The notes under the pieces were generated by a model. The model saw only the letters and a list, made by a program, of their open reading frames with translations. It ran no database searches and was not told where the DNA came from. DNA of 64,000 nucleotides from a virus. Location: IMG/VR virus record IMGVR_UViG_3300020220_004354, positions 36,392-100,391 of that record, one strand, 5' to 3'. The translations under genes were made by a program, and so were the position numbers. Shown in pieces: positions 16,796-24,111 of the stretch (position 1 is the stretch's first letter; each line of letters begins with the position of its first letter).

Positions 16796-17386
16796 ATGTG
16801 GGGAGACAAGTACAAAGACGAACAATTGTTCGTCCATCAAGGTACCGGCCACAACAAATTTTGGACGATTGTATACGACTTAGCAACCAAAACCGTCACA
16901 CGACGATGGGGCCGGATCGGAACGAAGGGTCAAGCGAAAACTGAACCATTTGCCGCCGACTATTCAGCCGCTCGATTCGTCGAAACCAAAATCTCCGGGC
17001 AGCGGCGGGACGGATACAAACCCATTGATCGAGCCACACTCGATAGAATGGCTATCGAGGCTGCTATTGTGGGTACGCAGAACAAGTGCCACAACTTCAA
17101 GTGGGTCGAACTGCACCAAGACGCCCACGGAATCGGTCTTCACGGATTCAGTACCATCAGCGAAGACCGGTTGATGGACCCATCCTGCAATCCAGGATTG
17201 GTCGTTGAAATCGAAACACGTAAAGAATATGGTGGACGAACCAAGTTCACCGTTCTTTTCGCTCTCGAGCAAGCCTACGAAGTTCGTACCCCACAGAATC
17301 TTTCTACCATCAGAAAGACAGATCCGTTATACGAACTCACCGAAAAAGTGGAGGAAGCTGTCGGACGTTCAATGTCGGGCGATTAA
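16796..17386 (+). CDS. WGR-domain protein
   Basis: A protein of 196 residues. Residues 12-85 form a WGR domain: FWTIVYDLATKTVTRRWGRIG has the signature Trp-Gly-Arg, and the typical spacing to a conserved KISGQRRDGYK end is present. In eukaryotic PARPs and some bacterial proteins WGR domains bind nucleic-acid ends or phosphates. The C-terminal half (residues 90-196) is an unrecognised alpha/beta domain that ends acidic. AGGAGG lies eight bases before the ATG, the strongest ribosome site in the area, so this gene is probably well expressed. It stands alone on the plus strand between hub and primase genes. No catalytic PARP domain is attached. Confidence 0.88.
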   Translation: MWGDKYKDEQLFVHQGTGHNKFWTIVYDLATKTVTRRWGRIGTKGQAKTEPFAADYSAARFVETKISGQRRDGYKPIDRATLDRMAIEAAIVGTQNKCHNFKWVELHQDAHGIGLHGFSTISEDRLMDPSCNPGLVVEIETRKEYGGRTKFTVLFALEQAYEVRTPQNLSTIRKTDPLYELTEKVEEAVGRSMSGD

Positions 17387-17580
17387 TTCGGCTCTGATAT
17401 TGAAATCAGTGATTAGATCAGGTATGGCAGGTAGCAATTAAATCACTATCGCTGTCATCCGCAGATTGGACTAACAAAACCAAAGGACCAACAATCAGCA
17501 CAGCTTTTCTTCACTTCGGAACTCGCACGATGCCACCATTCCGAGAAAAATTCAAAGCCATCGATTGCGTAACAGCCGCA

Positions 17581-17820
17581 TCATTCCCCGTATGCGGCAT
17601 TCGGTTCCACTTCTATCGGCCCGTCCGGTATCAGCGGAACCGATATTAATGTTTTGTCCCCAAGCTTAACATTTGGGACAAACACCAGTGCCTCGCTGAT
17701 ACTTCCCTCAGCCTGTGACTGGGTGCGAACAATGCACCCAAGGTTAGGAATTTCACATACAGATATTATCGATCGCGTTTGATTATCTTCATGTTCAGTA
17801 ACAGAAATTATTTTAAACAT
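17581..17820 (-). CDS. Small hypothetical protein
   Basis: A protein of 79 residues, beta-rich, acidic C-terminus. It begins inside the last codons of the primase gene (13-base overlap), and GGA lies just before its ATG, so expression is probably coupled to the primase. No known motif. The 194 bases between its stop and the WGR gene's stop show nothing recognisable. Confidence 0.65.
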   Translation of the reverse strand: MFKIISVTEHEDNQTRSIISVCEIPNLGCIVRTQSQAEGSISEALVFVPNVKLGDKTLISVPLIPDGPIEVEPNAAYGE

Positions 17821-18929
17821 GCGATCCGTTCATCTAATTCGACTAAGGCTTCTTCGGTAATCTTCCGAATTCCATCGTCATGCAGTTTACGTACCTTATC
17901 GAAGCTGGTAACAAATTGTCCTATTTCATTCCAATCTTTCGTATATCGTTTCTCGCCATCACGCTCGTATTCTAAGGATGGTGGAATGCTATAATAGGTA
18001 TTGAATCCGTGTGATGATAGCAACTGATAATTTGAAATAACACTTTTCAGTCCAGCGACATCATTGTCTGGAGCCAGAATAATGCCATTACGCGGCCCCA
18101 AAATCTTCAGTTTCCCGATTTGTTTCGGGGTAAGAATTGCACCACCCGATGCTATCGTTTGGTCCCCAAGCGTATGCTTATCAAAAATCGCTTCAGTTAT
18201 AATAACATAGCTAGCCGGTTCGACATCATCAAACCCATACAAAAAGTCTCCTTTGGTCCCATCGACCTGTCCGACGACTTTGCCGGATTCGTTGTACACA
18301 TCCAAAGATGGAAAATTGAACCGCTTATTAAGCCGAGACCGGCTTTGCCAGTACACGAGTGTGTCGAACTCATAGTATGGCCAATAAACATCCATTCCAA
18401 GATGGTGTATATCATTCTTGGTGATGTCGTCTTTGGTATACCCTCTTGTACCTAACCAGTGGATCAAAAGCTTCGCTTGACGGTCCGTCGATGAAGCTAA
18501 TTGTTCAACGCCAGCAGGAAGGGCTACGGCGATCTTTTTCTTGGCCGTCTGATCGGTAAGCCGGTTTTCGGGCCTGAGATAGAAGCGAATGTCAACGGCG
18601 GTACCGAGAACGTCCGAGACAGCTTCTGCATATCGGCATTTCTTGTATAATCTAACAAATTTTATAAATGAGCAATTGCGACGATTGGTTTCCGGATTTA
18701 TAGGGCCAGCCCACTCATCGCCACGCCAATCATGGCATCGTGCTTTTTCCGGATTAATATTGAAATTATACCCAGTATCGTCATCGAACGGATTATTTAT
18801 ACAATATTCTGCTCCACCCTTTCGGGTCTTGAACTGGAAGTGTTTCGTAATCCATGCAATAATCTTCGCGGGTGGAATAGACACACCACCAACAGCATTG
18901 GAACGAAATTGACTGAGGTCATATCGCAT
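17808..18929 (-). CDS. DNA primase with TOPRIM domain
   Basis: A protein of 373 residues. The C-terminal half has a TOPRIM fold: the catalytic Glu in VIITEAIFD (about residue 245), a conserved glycine stretch ASGGAILT, and the metal-binding DND in LAPDNDVAGL (about 290). The N-terminal part (residues 30-110) has a DnaG / T4-gp61-like layout with two or three Cys but no full zinc-finger pattern. It would make RNA primers for lagging-strand synthesis with the DnaB-type helicase at 58910-60358. It is downstream of the coiled-coil and PAS genes on the same strand, with only 15 bases between it and the coiled-coil gene. Confidence 0.87.
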   Translation of the reverse strand: MRYDLSQFRSNAVGGVSIPPAKIIAWITKHFQFKTRKGGAEYCINNPFDDDTGYNFNINPEKARCHDWRGDEWAGPINPETNRRNCSFIKFVRLYKKCRYAEAVSDVLGTAVDIRFYLRPENRLTDQTAKKKIAVALPAGVEQLASSTDRQAKLLIHWLGTRGYTKDDITKNDIHHLGMDVYWPYYEFDTLVYWQSRSRLNKRFNFPSLDVYNESGKVVGQVDGTKGDFLYGFDDVEPASYVIITEAIFDKHTLGDQTIASGGAILTPKQIGKLKILGPRNGIILAPDNDVAGLKSVISNYQLLSSHGFNTYYSIPPSLEYERDGEKRYTKDWNEIGQFVTSFDKVRKLHDDGIRKITEEALVELDERIACLK

Positions 18930-18944
18930 ACATCTTTAATACAG

Positions 18945-19367
18945 CTATTTGCCCCACACAAATTTCGCCACAAGTGAGGCTATCGCAATGGCAAGTCCGG
19001 CCAAGAAGCCAAAGAGTGCGGCTTTTGCCTTAATTACCTTAATTTCGGCTGATGCTTTGTGGTAAGAATCCTCCACTGCTTTGATCAGAGTCTTCAATTC
19101 GTCAATATCATGCTTTTCTTTCGTCTCTAATTCAGCTTTGACATCTTCGACTATTCGTCTATGCCGATCTTCGATCATTTCTTTGAGAGTCTGTAATCTC
19201 TCAATCAGTTCGGTCTTGCATGCGGATAGAGTCTCAACCAGTTCTCTTTCATGTTCGAGATTGGTTTCAGCGAGTTTGCATACAGCGACATCAAGCCGTT
19301 CTAATTCAGCGAGAACCAGACGACGATACTCTGCCCACGTATCACCGGGTTTATCTGTGCTCGCCAT
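18945..19367 (-). CDS. Membrane-anchored coiled-coil protein
   Basis: A protein of 140 residues starting MASTDKPG; GAGGTGG before the ATG at 19367 decides the start. Residues 20-110 are one long charged heptad-like coiled coil. Residues 115-135 (FGFLAGLAIAIASLVAKFVW) form one C-terminal membrane segment. This is the topology of a tail-anchored protein with the coil in the cytoplasm. Its start overlaps the end of the PAS gene by 17 bases, so the two are probably made together. It could be a receptor-like partner of the PAS protein, or a lysis accessory (holin- or spanin-like); no lysis gene is seen beside it. Confidence 0.8.
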   Translation of the reverse strand: MASTDKPGDTWAEYRRLVLAELERLDVAVCKLAETNLEHERELVETLSACKTELIERLQTLKEMIEDRHRRIVEDVKAELETKEKHDIDELKTLIKAVEDSYHKASAEIKVIKAKAALFGFLAGLAIAIASLVAKFVWGK

Positions 19368-19872
19368 GTGGTTCCACCTCAAAGCCGAACCGTGATGCCG
19401 CTTCGGGACAGGTTAGGCATAAGGATGGAACAGGCCGTGCGACAGCGTAACATTTCCCATCACGCCACTGAGTCGCACTCCATTCCAAAGAGACATATCC
19501 GCCTGACTTCTTTCTGTACCGGTTGTGAAAGCGGAGTAACGTGTTGGTCGTCATATGTCCGATAACTTCTCGTGTCGGACGTACGTCGTTTGGATGGATA
19601 AAATCAAACCACGAGGTTGATAATAATTCATCCTTTGTCCACCCCAGTACACTCGTCCATGAATCATTGATCTCTAGGAATCTTCCGTCCGTTGATGCCA
19701 CAACGAACATATCCGGAGATAAATTCCAGAAATTAATTAAACCTACTTCGCCGATCTCGCATTCAGTATCCAAACGTTCCGTGAGTTTTTTGATTTTCCT
19801 GAGGTTAGCACGTCCTTCTTGTATCCCGCCAATAACCATCTGAAGCGACTGAGATCTCGCTGAATCTGACAT
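19351..19872 (-). CDS. PAS-domain protein
   Basis: A protein of 173 residues. Residues 43-150 form a PAS fold of the PAS_3 / PAC type: DMFVVASTDGRFLEIN, then LGWTKDELLSTSWFDFIHPND, and the closing beta-sheet segments including GYVSLEWSATQWRDG. The N-terminal 40 residues are helical (possible dimerisation coil). No kinase, cyclase or DNA-binding output domain follows; the C-terminal 20 residues contain two Cys (SLCLTCPEA). PAS domains sense small molecules, redox or light, or mediate partner binding. Directly followed, with overlap, by the membrane-anchored coiled-coil gene. PAS domains are rare in phages. Confidence 0.88.
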   Translation of the reverse strand: MSDSARSQSLQMVIGGIQEGRANLRKIKKLTERLDTECEIGEVGLINFWNLSPDMFVVASTDGRFLEINDSWTSVLGWTKDELLSTSWFDFIHPNDVRPTREVIGHMTTNTLLRFHNRYRKKSGGYVSLEWSATQWRDGKCYAVARPVPSLCLTCPEAASRFGFEVEPHGEHR

Positions 19873-19883
19873 TGATCTACTCC

Positions 19884-20750
19884 CTAAGCAACCGTAAAGA
19901 TGAACTTACGGCTGACACGAGTGCCACCGTTAGGTAATCTCAAGGTAATGTAGTATCGATACGTTCCCTTCAAAAATCTGGTAGTATCGAGATCGTACTG
20001 AATTACCCAAGGATTAGAACGATATGATCCCTGTCGCACACCAATGCGGCAAACGTCATTATCAACTAGTAACTCGTTGTGTTGTGTTTCAATCGTGATC
20101 GTCGGTTGCAAGAACGGAATCATCGGGTTGACTAAATTGAAATTATAGTCATATAGCGGAAGCGGCATTAACCCGATTTCTAACGGACGATATTCGGGCT
20201 GATGGAATTTCTGATCCAGCGGCTCAAAACCAAATCGTATGGTCTGTAATTTATCGTCGCACATCCACTCGTCTGGATAAATCCAGAATCGGTGGCAGCA
20301 TTTCAACAAGAATTCGTCATATTGAGGATCATCGATATCACATTCGGTTCCGGACGTTCCTAACTCACCGCACGGATTATCCGCAAAGTAATACCAGACG
20401 TCAAAGTAAACATCCGGCACACCGAAGTCTGTAGGAATCAGATATGGTAAGTGGTATTTGCCAGCAATGGGAATTGTGTCTGCTGTTGGTTCTGTGCAAC
20501 ACTCGCCAGTTTCAGCATCCTCATACTCTCGAATCACCGGAGCAGGGTACAACGGATCGGTCGGCAACATCAACGGAATCGTGGCGACCAGATTGTGCGG
20601 GACGACTTGCGTCTTATAGATCTCAATATGCCGGACCGCGAACGGATCAGCAAGCACTCCGGCATGTAGGAAGTCCACATTTAAATCCACAACCTGTCCG
20701 CGACGTGCTGATATTCGCGGAAACGCATTCGCAAGTTGTGTCGAACTCAT
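19884..20750 (-). CDS. Probable virion structural protein (tail region)
   Basis: A protein of 288 residues, beta-rich, with eight or more Cys (for example GECC, KCC) and Ig-like closing strands (GTYRYYITLRLPNGG, then VSRKFIFTV). No family recognised. It lies between the chaperone genes and the PAS gene in the late structural run. The C-terminal pattern is that of an Ig-like or fibronectin-like surface domain, so a tail or fibre decoration role is plausible. Confidence 0.7.
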   Translation of the reverse strand: MSSTQLANAFPRISARRGQVVDLNVDFLHAGVLADPFAVRHIEIYKTQVVPHNLVATIPLMLPTDPLYPAPVIREYEDAETGECCTEPTADTIPIAGKYHLPYLIPTDFGVPDVYFDVWYYFADNPCGELGTSGTECDIDDPQYDEFLLKCCHRFWIYPDEWMCDDKLQTIRFGFEPLDQKFHQPEYRPLEIGLMPLPLYDYNFNLVNPMIPFLQPTITIETQHNELLVDNDVCRIGVRQGSYRSNPWVIQYDLDTTRFLKGTYRYYITLRLPNGGTRVSRKFIFTVA

Positions 20751-20818
20751 ATATGGTCTCTCCGTTATACCTATTTTTGTACTGGTACACCCAATCGACT
20801 ATAATGTATATTTAAACG

Positions 20819-21139
20819 CTACCGACGCGGAATTGATGGGCGAGAAACGGTAGGTTTAGAAGGCATGCGAGGCCGTGGTGCAGAACCAACTTGCTTGTGT
20901 TCGCGTTCAGCCTTCTCTTTAAATTCGCGTTCAAGACGCTTTATCCACCATCCACGATCTTCAGCGACCATAGCCGCCTGTTCGAATAGACTCAGGTTTC
21001 CATGGTGCTTCAATTGGAACTGTTGTTCCATTAAGTTATAGTATGCTCTATCGTATTCCTCAGGCTTTTGACGGTCGAAAAAAGGATTCCGTAATCGGAA
21101 GCTCCATCGTGAATTCTTGTGAACACTCTGGGCATTCAA
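20819..21139 (-). CDS. Tail assembly chaperone, C-terminal extension in a shifted frame
   Basis: An open frame overlapping the end of the gp26-like gene by 80 bases in the +1 (equivalently -2) frame. The encoded part reads like the T-domain of tail chaperones: LMEQQFQLKHHGNLSLFEQA then EDRGWWIKRLEREF, followed by a basic Pro/Ser/Arg tail. It has no convincing start of its own: the first start codon is TTG without a ribosome site, and the first ATG (21031) also lacks one. The likeliest product is a fusion made by frameshifting at 21075-21086, about 422 residues in total. Independent initiation remains an alternative. Confidence 0.72.
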   Translation of the reverse strand: MNAQSVHKNSRWSFRLRNPFFDRQKPEEYDRAYYNLMEQQFQLKHHGNLSLFEQAAMVAEDRGWWIKRLEREFKEKAEREHKQVGSAPRPRMPSKPTVSRPSIPRR

Positions 21140-22088
21140 CGGTTACGGTATTATCAATACCTGGGGTGTTATCTCGTAGCCACTCACGGACGGCTGCGGT
21201 ATCCTGCGCATGCATCCTTTCAATGAATTGCCGAATCTGGAAGTGATCCGTAACTCCCATTACACTGACGATGATCTTGCCCATGTTTTCGGACACTGAG
21301 TCATCGATCTGTTGTGTTTGCTGTTGTTGGCGTCGAGGATCAACCGGCATTCCACCGCGTGTCCCCTTTGTCCGAACACCACCGGGGCGAGCGAACATCT
21401 TCTTGCGAGCTTTCCGCTTCGCCAAAATGTCATTGGCATCCGCACCTCTCAGGAAGCGGACCCCGACGTAGAAATCGCGATTCGTGGCTTTGCTGAGATA
21501 GGGTAACTTCACCTTGAATGGTTCAGTACCAAGTGCAGGATTGGCCCACACCACCGTGCGAGCCAGTTCGTTCAGATCATAAGTGTGAGTAGAAACGGCC
21601 CCGCAATCTGGGTTCGGACATGTGATCGCAAATTCGTACATGTTGCCGTGCGTGATACCACGAATATAGTATAGCAAGAATACACGATCGCCAAGCAACA
21701 GGTCGGCTGCATCAAATCCGTCTGGAAATTTGCAACATTCTCTGAACAAATAATCAATCGATTGTCCCGATTGAGCAAGCCGCTGTGTCGCCAACACCTT
21801 TTCGGCGGTCTGACCCATGGCTTTCACCATGATCGTACCGTCTGGCCAGCCATAATAAATACCACGACTCGGCAGATGGCATTCTTCCCACGGAATGAGC
21901 TTTTCTTCAGGGGCCTGAAGAATACGTGTGAGCAATTCCTCATTGGTGGCACCCGGCCCAACTAGACCAGATAAATCACCAACAGCAGTGTAAATCTGGT
22001 TGATTTCTTCCTGAGTGGTAGAGTCCCCAGAAGAAGGCTTGGGCGATGGGGCAATCGGATCGAGATTAATTTCTTCTTCGTTGGCCAT
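21060..22088 (-). CDS. T4 gp26-like baseplate hub / tail assembly chaperone
   Basis: A protein of 342 residues. The segment LIPWEECHLPSRGIYYGWPDG and the following region (about residues 65-180) match the T4 base-plate protein family that includes gp26. Two zinc-ribbon-like pairs are visible: CPNPDC near residue 158 and CPEC near 325. In T4, gp26 is needed for hub assembly; related proteins in other phages act as tail chaperones. It ends with a TGA at 21060-21062, just after a run of six T, where a shift would extend it into the next frame. Confidence 0.82.
   Translation of the reverse strand: MANEEEINLDPIAPSPKPSSGDSTTQEEINQIYTAVGDLSGLVGPGATNEELLTRILQAPEEKLIPWEECHLPSRGIYYGWPDGTIMVKAMGQTAEKVLATQRLAQSGQSIDYLFRECCKFPDGFDAADLLLGDRVFLLYYIRGITHGNMYEFAITCPNPDCGAVSTHTYDLNELARTVVWANPALGTEPFKVKLPYLSKATNRDFYVGVRFLRGADANDILAKRKARKKMFARPGGVRTKGTRGGMPVDPRRQQQQTQQIDDSVSENMGKIIVSVMGVTDHFQIRQFIERMHAQDTAAVREWLRDNTPGIDNTVTVECPECSQEFTMELPITESFFRPSKA
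21075..21086 (-). other. Candidate programmed frameshift site, TCC TTT TTT CGA
   Basis: On the minus strand the last codons of the gp26-like gene read TCC TTT TTT CGA, five codons before the stop. A phenylalanyl-tRNA on TTT can slip +1 onto TTC, leaving GAC as the next codon and entering the T-domain frame. The context (TTT followed by a CGN codon) resembles the +1 site UCC-UUU-CGU of influenza PA-X. A -2 shift, as in Mu-like chaperones, gives the same frame. Not a classical -1 heptamer. Confidence 0.55.
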
Positions 22089-22215
22089 TTTGTTCGTCTT
22101 CCCATGCGGAATAGAATAGAAGTACCAGCGACTCTATATACATCGAAATCGCGAAGAAATGAAATTGCGTGTTAAACAAGATCAGGACGGTCTGGCTGTC
22201 CAACCTTTTCGCCAG

Positions 22216-22794
22216 TCAACCAAGAGGCACGCCGCCTCCGTCCAATGCCGGGCTCACGTACGGAGGTGGCTGTTGAGATGCTGCTGGCTGGAAGAAGATA
22301 TCTTCCGCCCAATCATATGAAACAGTGACTTCGACGAGTTTCACATCACTGTTAGTATAGGTTAGATCACCACATCTAATTTGCGATGGCCAGCTACCAT
22401 TCAATTTCCATCCATATGTTCTCTTACCAGTAGGCAAGAAGCATTCCAATTCAGTGGTTTGTTTATATTCTGTGGCTGGCTTTAATCCGTCCTTCGGCGT
22501 CCAAACAGATTCCCGCCAGCCTCTGATAATATCTATCAAGCCAACACTATCATACCATGTTAACTTGATATCTTCCCAAGTAATGCTCTTCGCATACTTG
22601 TATTCAAGACTTGATCCAACGTAATTCTCTTTGTTCGCGGTGAATGTCGGGGTTGTCGCTTCCTTTAATAGCACTAATGGCGGACTTTGTGCACCGATGC
22701 CGAAAATTGTTGGCAGAGACCACGTATATGTGTAATAATATTGAATTGTTGATGGAACTGGCTTGCCTAATGTTTGGACTTGAAATCCTGGCAT
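22216..22794 (-). CDS. Tail tube protein paralogue 3 (gp19-like)
   Basis: A protein of 192 residues beginning MPGFQVQTLG. The N-terminal strand, the mid-part with WEDIKLTWYDSVG and the final VEVTVSYDWAED match gp19-type tube proteins, which stack as hexameric rings inside the sheath. It has a longer, Pro/Gln-rich C-terminal tail. It is the third of three tandem paralogues that all begin MPGF and share the order strand, loop, WY-x, helix, closing strand. The 127 bases between it and the gp26-like gene hold nothing obvious. Confidence 0.83.
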   Translation of the reverse strand: MPGFQVQTLGKPVPSTIQYYYTYTWSLPTIFGIGAQSPPLVLLKEATTPTFTANKENYVGSSLEYKYAKSITWEDIKLTWYDSVGLIDIIRGWRESVWTPKDGLKPATEYKQTTELECFLPTGKRTYGWKLNGSWPSQIRCGDLTYTNSDVKLVEVTVSYDWAEDIFFQPAASQQPPPYVSPALDGGGVPLG

Positions 22795-22811
22795 ATTACT
22801 GCTCTCTAGCT

Positions 22812-23405
22812 TTATAGCTTCGGCGCATTGAACTCTTTAGCTTTATTGTAACGTAGAGTTACTGTGATTTCTGCTATATTACTATCTGCATAGTCTAAAT
22901 CAGAAGGAGAAACTTTCAGCGGCCAACATTCGTATAATTGATATTCCCAAATGCCTATACCGCTTCCATCGAGCATTTGTAGGTTGCCATATTTCAGATA
23001 GTCATCCAGTTCTCCATGTCTTGATTCAGTGAGGTTTATCATTGATCTAGCCCACCAGTCGTAAATTCGTCTGGCTGTTTCGTCTTCAGTCGGTGGGCCA
23101 TCACCAGTTCCGGGAGCCTTTTCATAAAACGTGAAATCTATTGGATACCAGCGATTCTTCCCTGGCCGATATATTACATCTTGTCCATGATGAATTTCAA
23201 TTTCTTCGATTTCTGGTGTCGGTCTCGTGCATTTATGAGCATAGAGCAATATACCGTTTTTTATGTCCCCAAATGGCTCGAGAAACTCTAATATCCATCG
23301 GTTCCGACGAGCATATTCCATGTTAGGATCAGGACCTTCATATACAGATTGACCCTTAAATCCTTCATTACATGGCTGCGTATTCGGAATTAAAAAGCCC
23401 GGCAT
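22812..23405 (-). CDS. Tail tube protein paralogue 2 (gp19-like)
   Basis: A protein of 197 residues; the start is set at the ATG at 23405 because MPGF matches the other two copies. Typical tube features: EYARRNRWILEFL near residue 30, HHGQDVIYRPGKNRWYPIDF in the centre, and IAEITVTLRYNKAKEF at the end. The copy is clearly diverged from its neighbours, so it is not a recent duplication. One of the three may be the main tube and the others tail-tip or terminator-ring components. Confidence 0.83.
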   Translation of the reverse strand: MPGFLIPNTQPCNEGFKGQSVYEGPDPNMEYARRNRWILEFLEPFGDIKNGILLYAHKCTRPTPEIEEIEIHHGQDVIYRPGKNRWYPIDFTFYEKAPGTGDGPPTEDETARRIYDWWARSMINLTESRHGELDDYLKYGNLQMLDGSGIGIWEYQLYECWPLKVSPSDLDYADSNIAEITVTLRYNKAKEFNAPKL

Positions 23406-23479
23406 AACATACCTACAAAAACGGGACCATTGATGCAATCGCAGGTCCCATTGAGAATCGTAACGTGTTATTAGGAAGC

Positions 23480-24067
23480 TTAGCTCCCTTGTGGGCAGTT
23501 CGGCGAAATCGGTTGCGGGCCTGGAGCCTGAAGGCACGTCCGGACCGCACGATCATATCGCATTGTGGTTTCGCAGGTCATCAGGTCCGTCGAAGTGTAA
23601 TCGAGTTCCTGCCAGTTGATCGTTACTGGCCACGTACCAAACATTTGCCATTGTTCCGTGGTTTGTCCAGTACCGTCGAGCAGAATAAGCGAAGCGGTTC
23701 TCTTGTAGAATCGCGGGTGTGCTACCGCGATGCTTTGCATGTTCACCACGGTTTCTAACCAGTGGTAAATACCACGCGAAATATCGGGTGACTGTTCAAC
23801 GTCGTACCACACCATGGTAACTGGGTCCCAGTTCTGCTTACCAGCAAACCATACCTGTTCTTGGTTATGGTGCATGTCCGTTTCTTCAAACTTGAAGCTT
23901 GGCCGGGACGCCGATTGTAGCACCAACAGTTCAGCTTGGGAGAAGGTGCTCGTACCGCGACCGAGGGTTTCGAAAACCCAACGGTGCTTACGCCGCACTT
24001 CAACCGTATTCGACGGTCCTTCGGCAGAATAACCACCGCCGAATGGTTGAACGTTAAATCCTGGCAT
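23480..24067 (-). CDS. Tail tube protein paralogue 1 (gp19-like)
   Basis: A protein of 195 residues, first in transcription order after the sheath gene, the position of the T4 tube gene. It has VRRKHRWVFETLG, then MHHNQEQVWFAGKQNWDPVT and CETTMRYDRAV, as expected of the fold. Because it sits directly behind the sheath gene and has the highest-quality ribosome region (GGAG before the ATG), it is the best candidate for the major tube subunit. Confidence 0.87.
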   Translation of the reverse strand: MPGFNVQPFGGGYSAEGPSNTVEVRRKHRWVFETLGRGTSTFSQAELLVLQSASRPSFKFEETDMHHNQEQVWFAGKQNWDPVTMVWYDVEQSPDISRGIYHWLETVVNMQSIAVAHPRFYKRTASLILLDGTGQTTEQWQMFGTWPVTINWQELDYTSTDLMTCETTMRYDRAVRTCLQAPGPQPISPNCPQGS

Positions 24068-24111
24068 CTTTTACTCCTACGTTCGATTTAGTCTTTCAAT
24101 CGACCGTTAAA

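Noticed and set aside
17530-17649. Small plus-strand frame (about 39 codons) after the WGR gene
   Set aside because: No ribosome site, and it overlaps the minus-strand gene at 17581 for more than half its length.
23406-23537. Longer N-terminus of tail tube paralogue 2
   Set aside because: The internal MPGF start matches the other two paralogues and the extension overlaps the previous paralogue.
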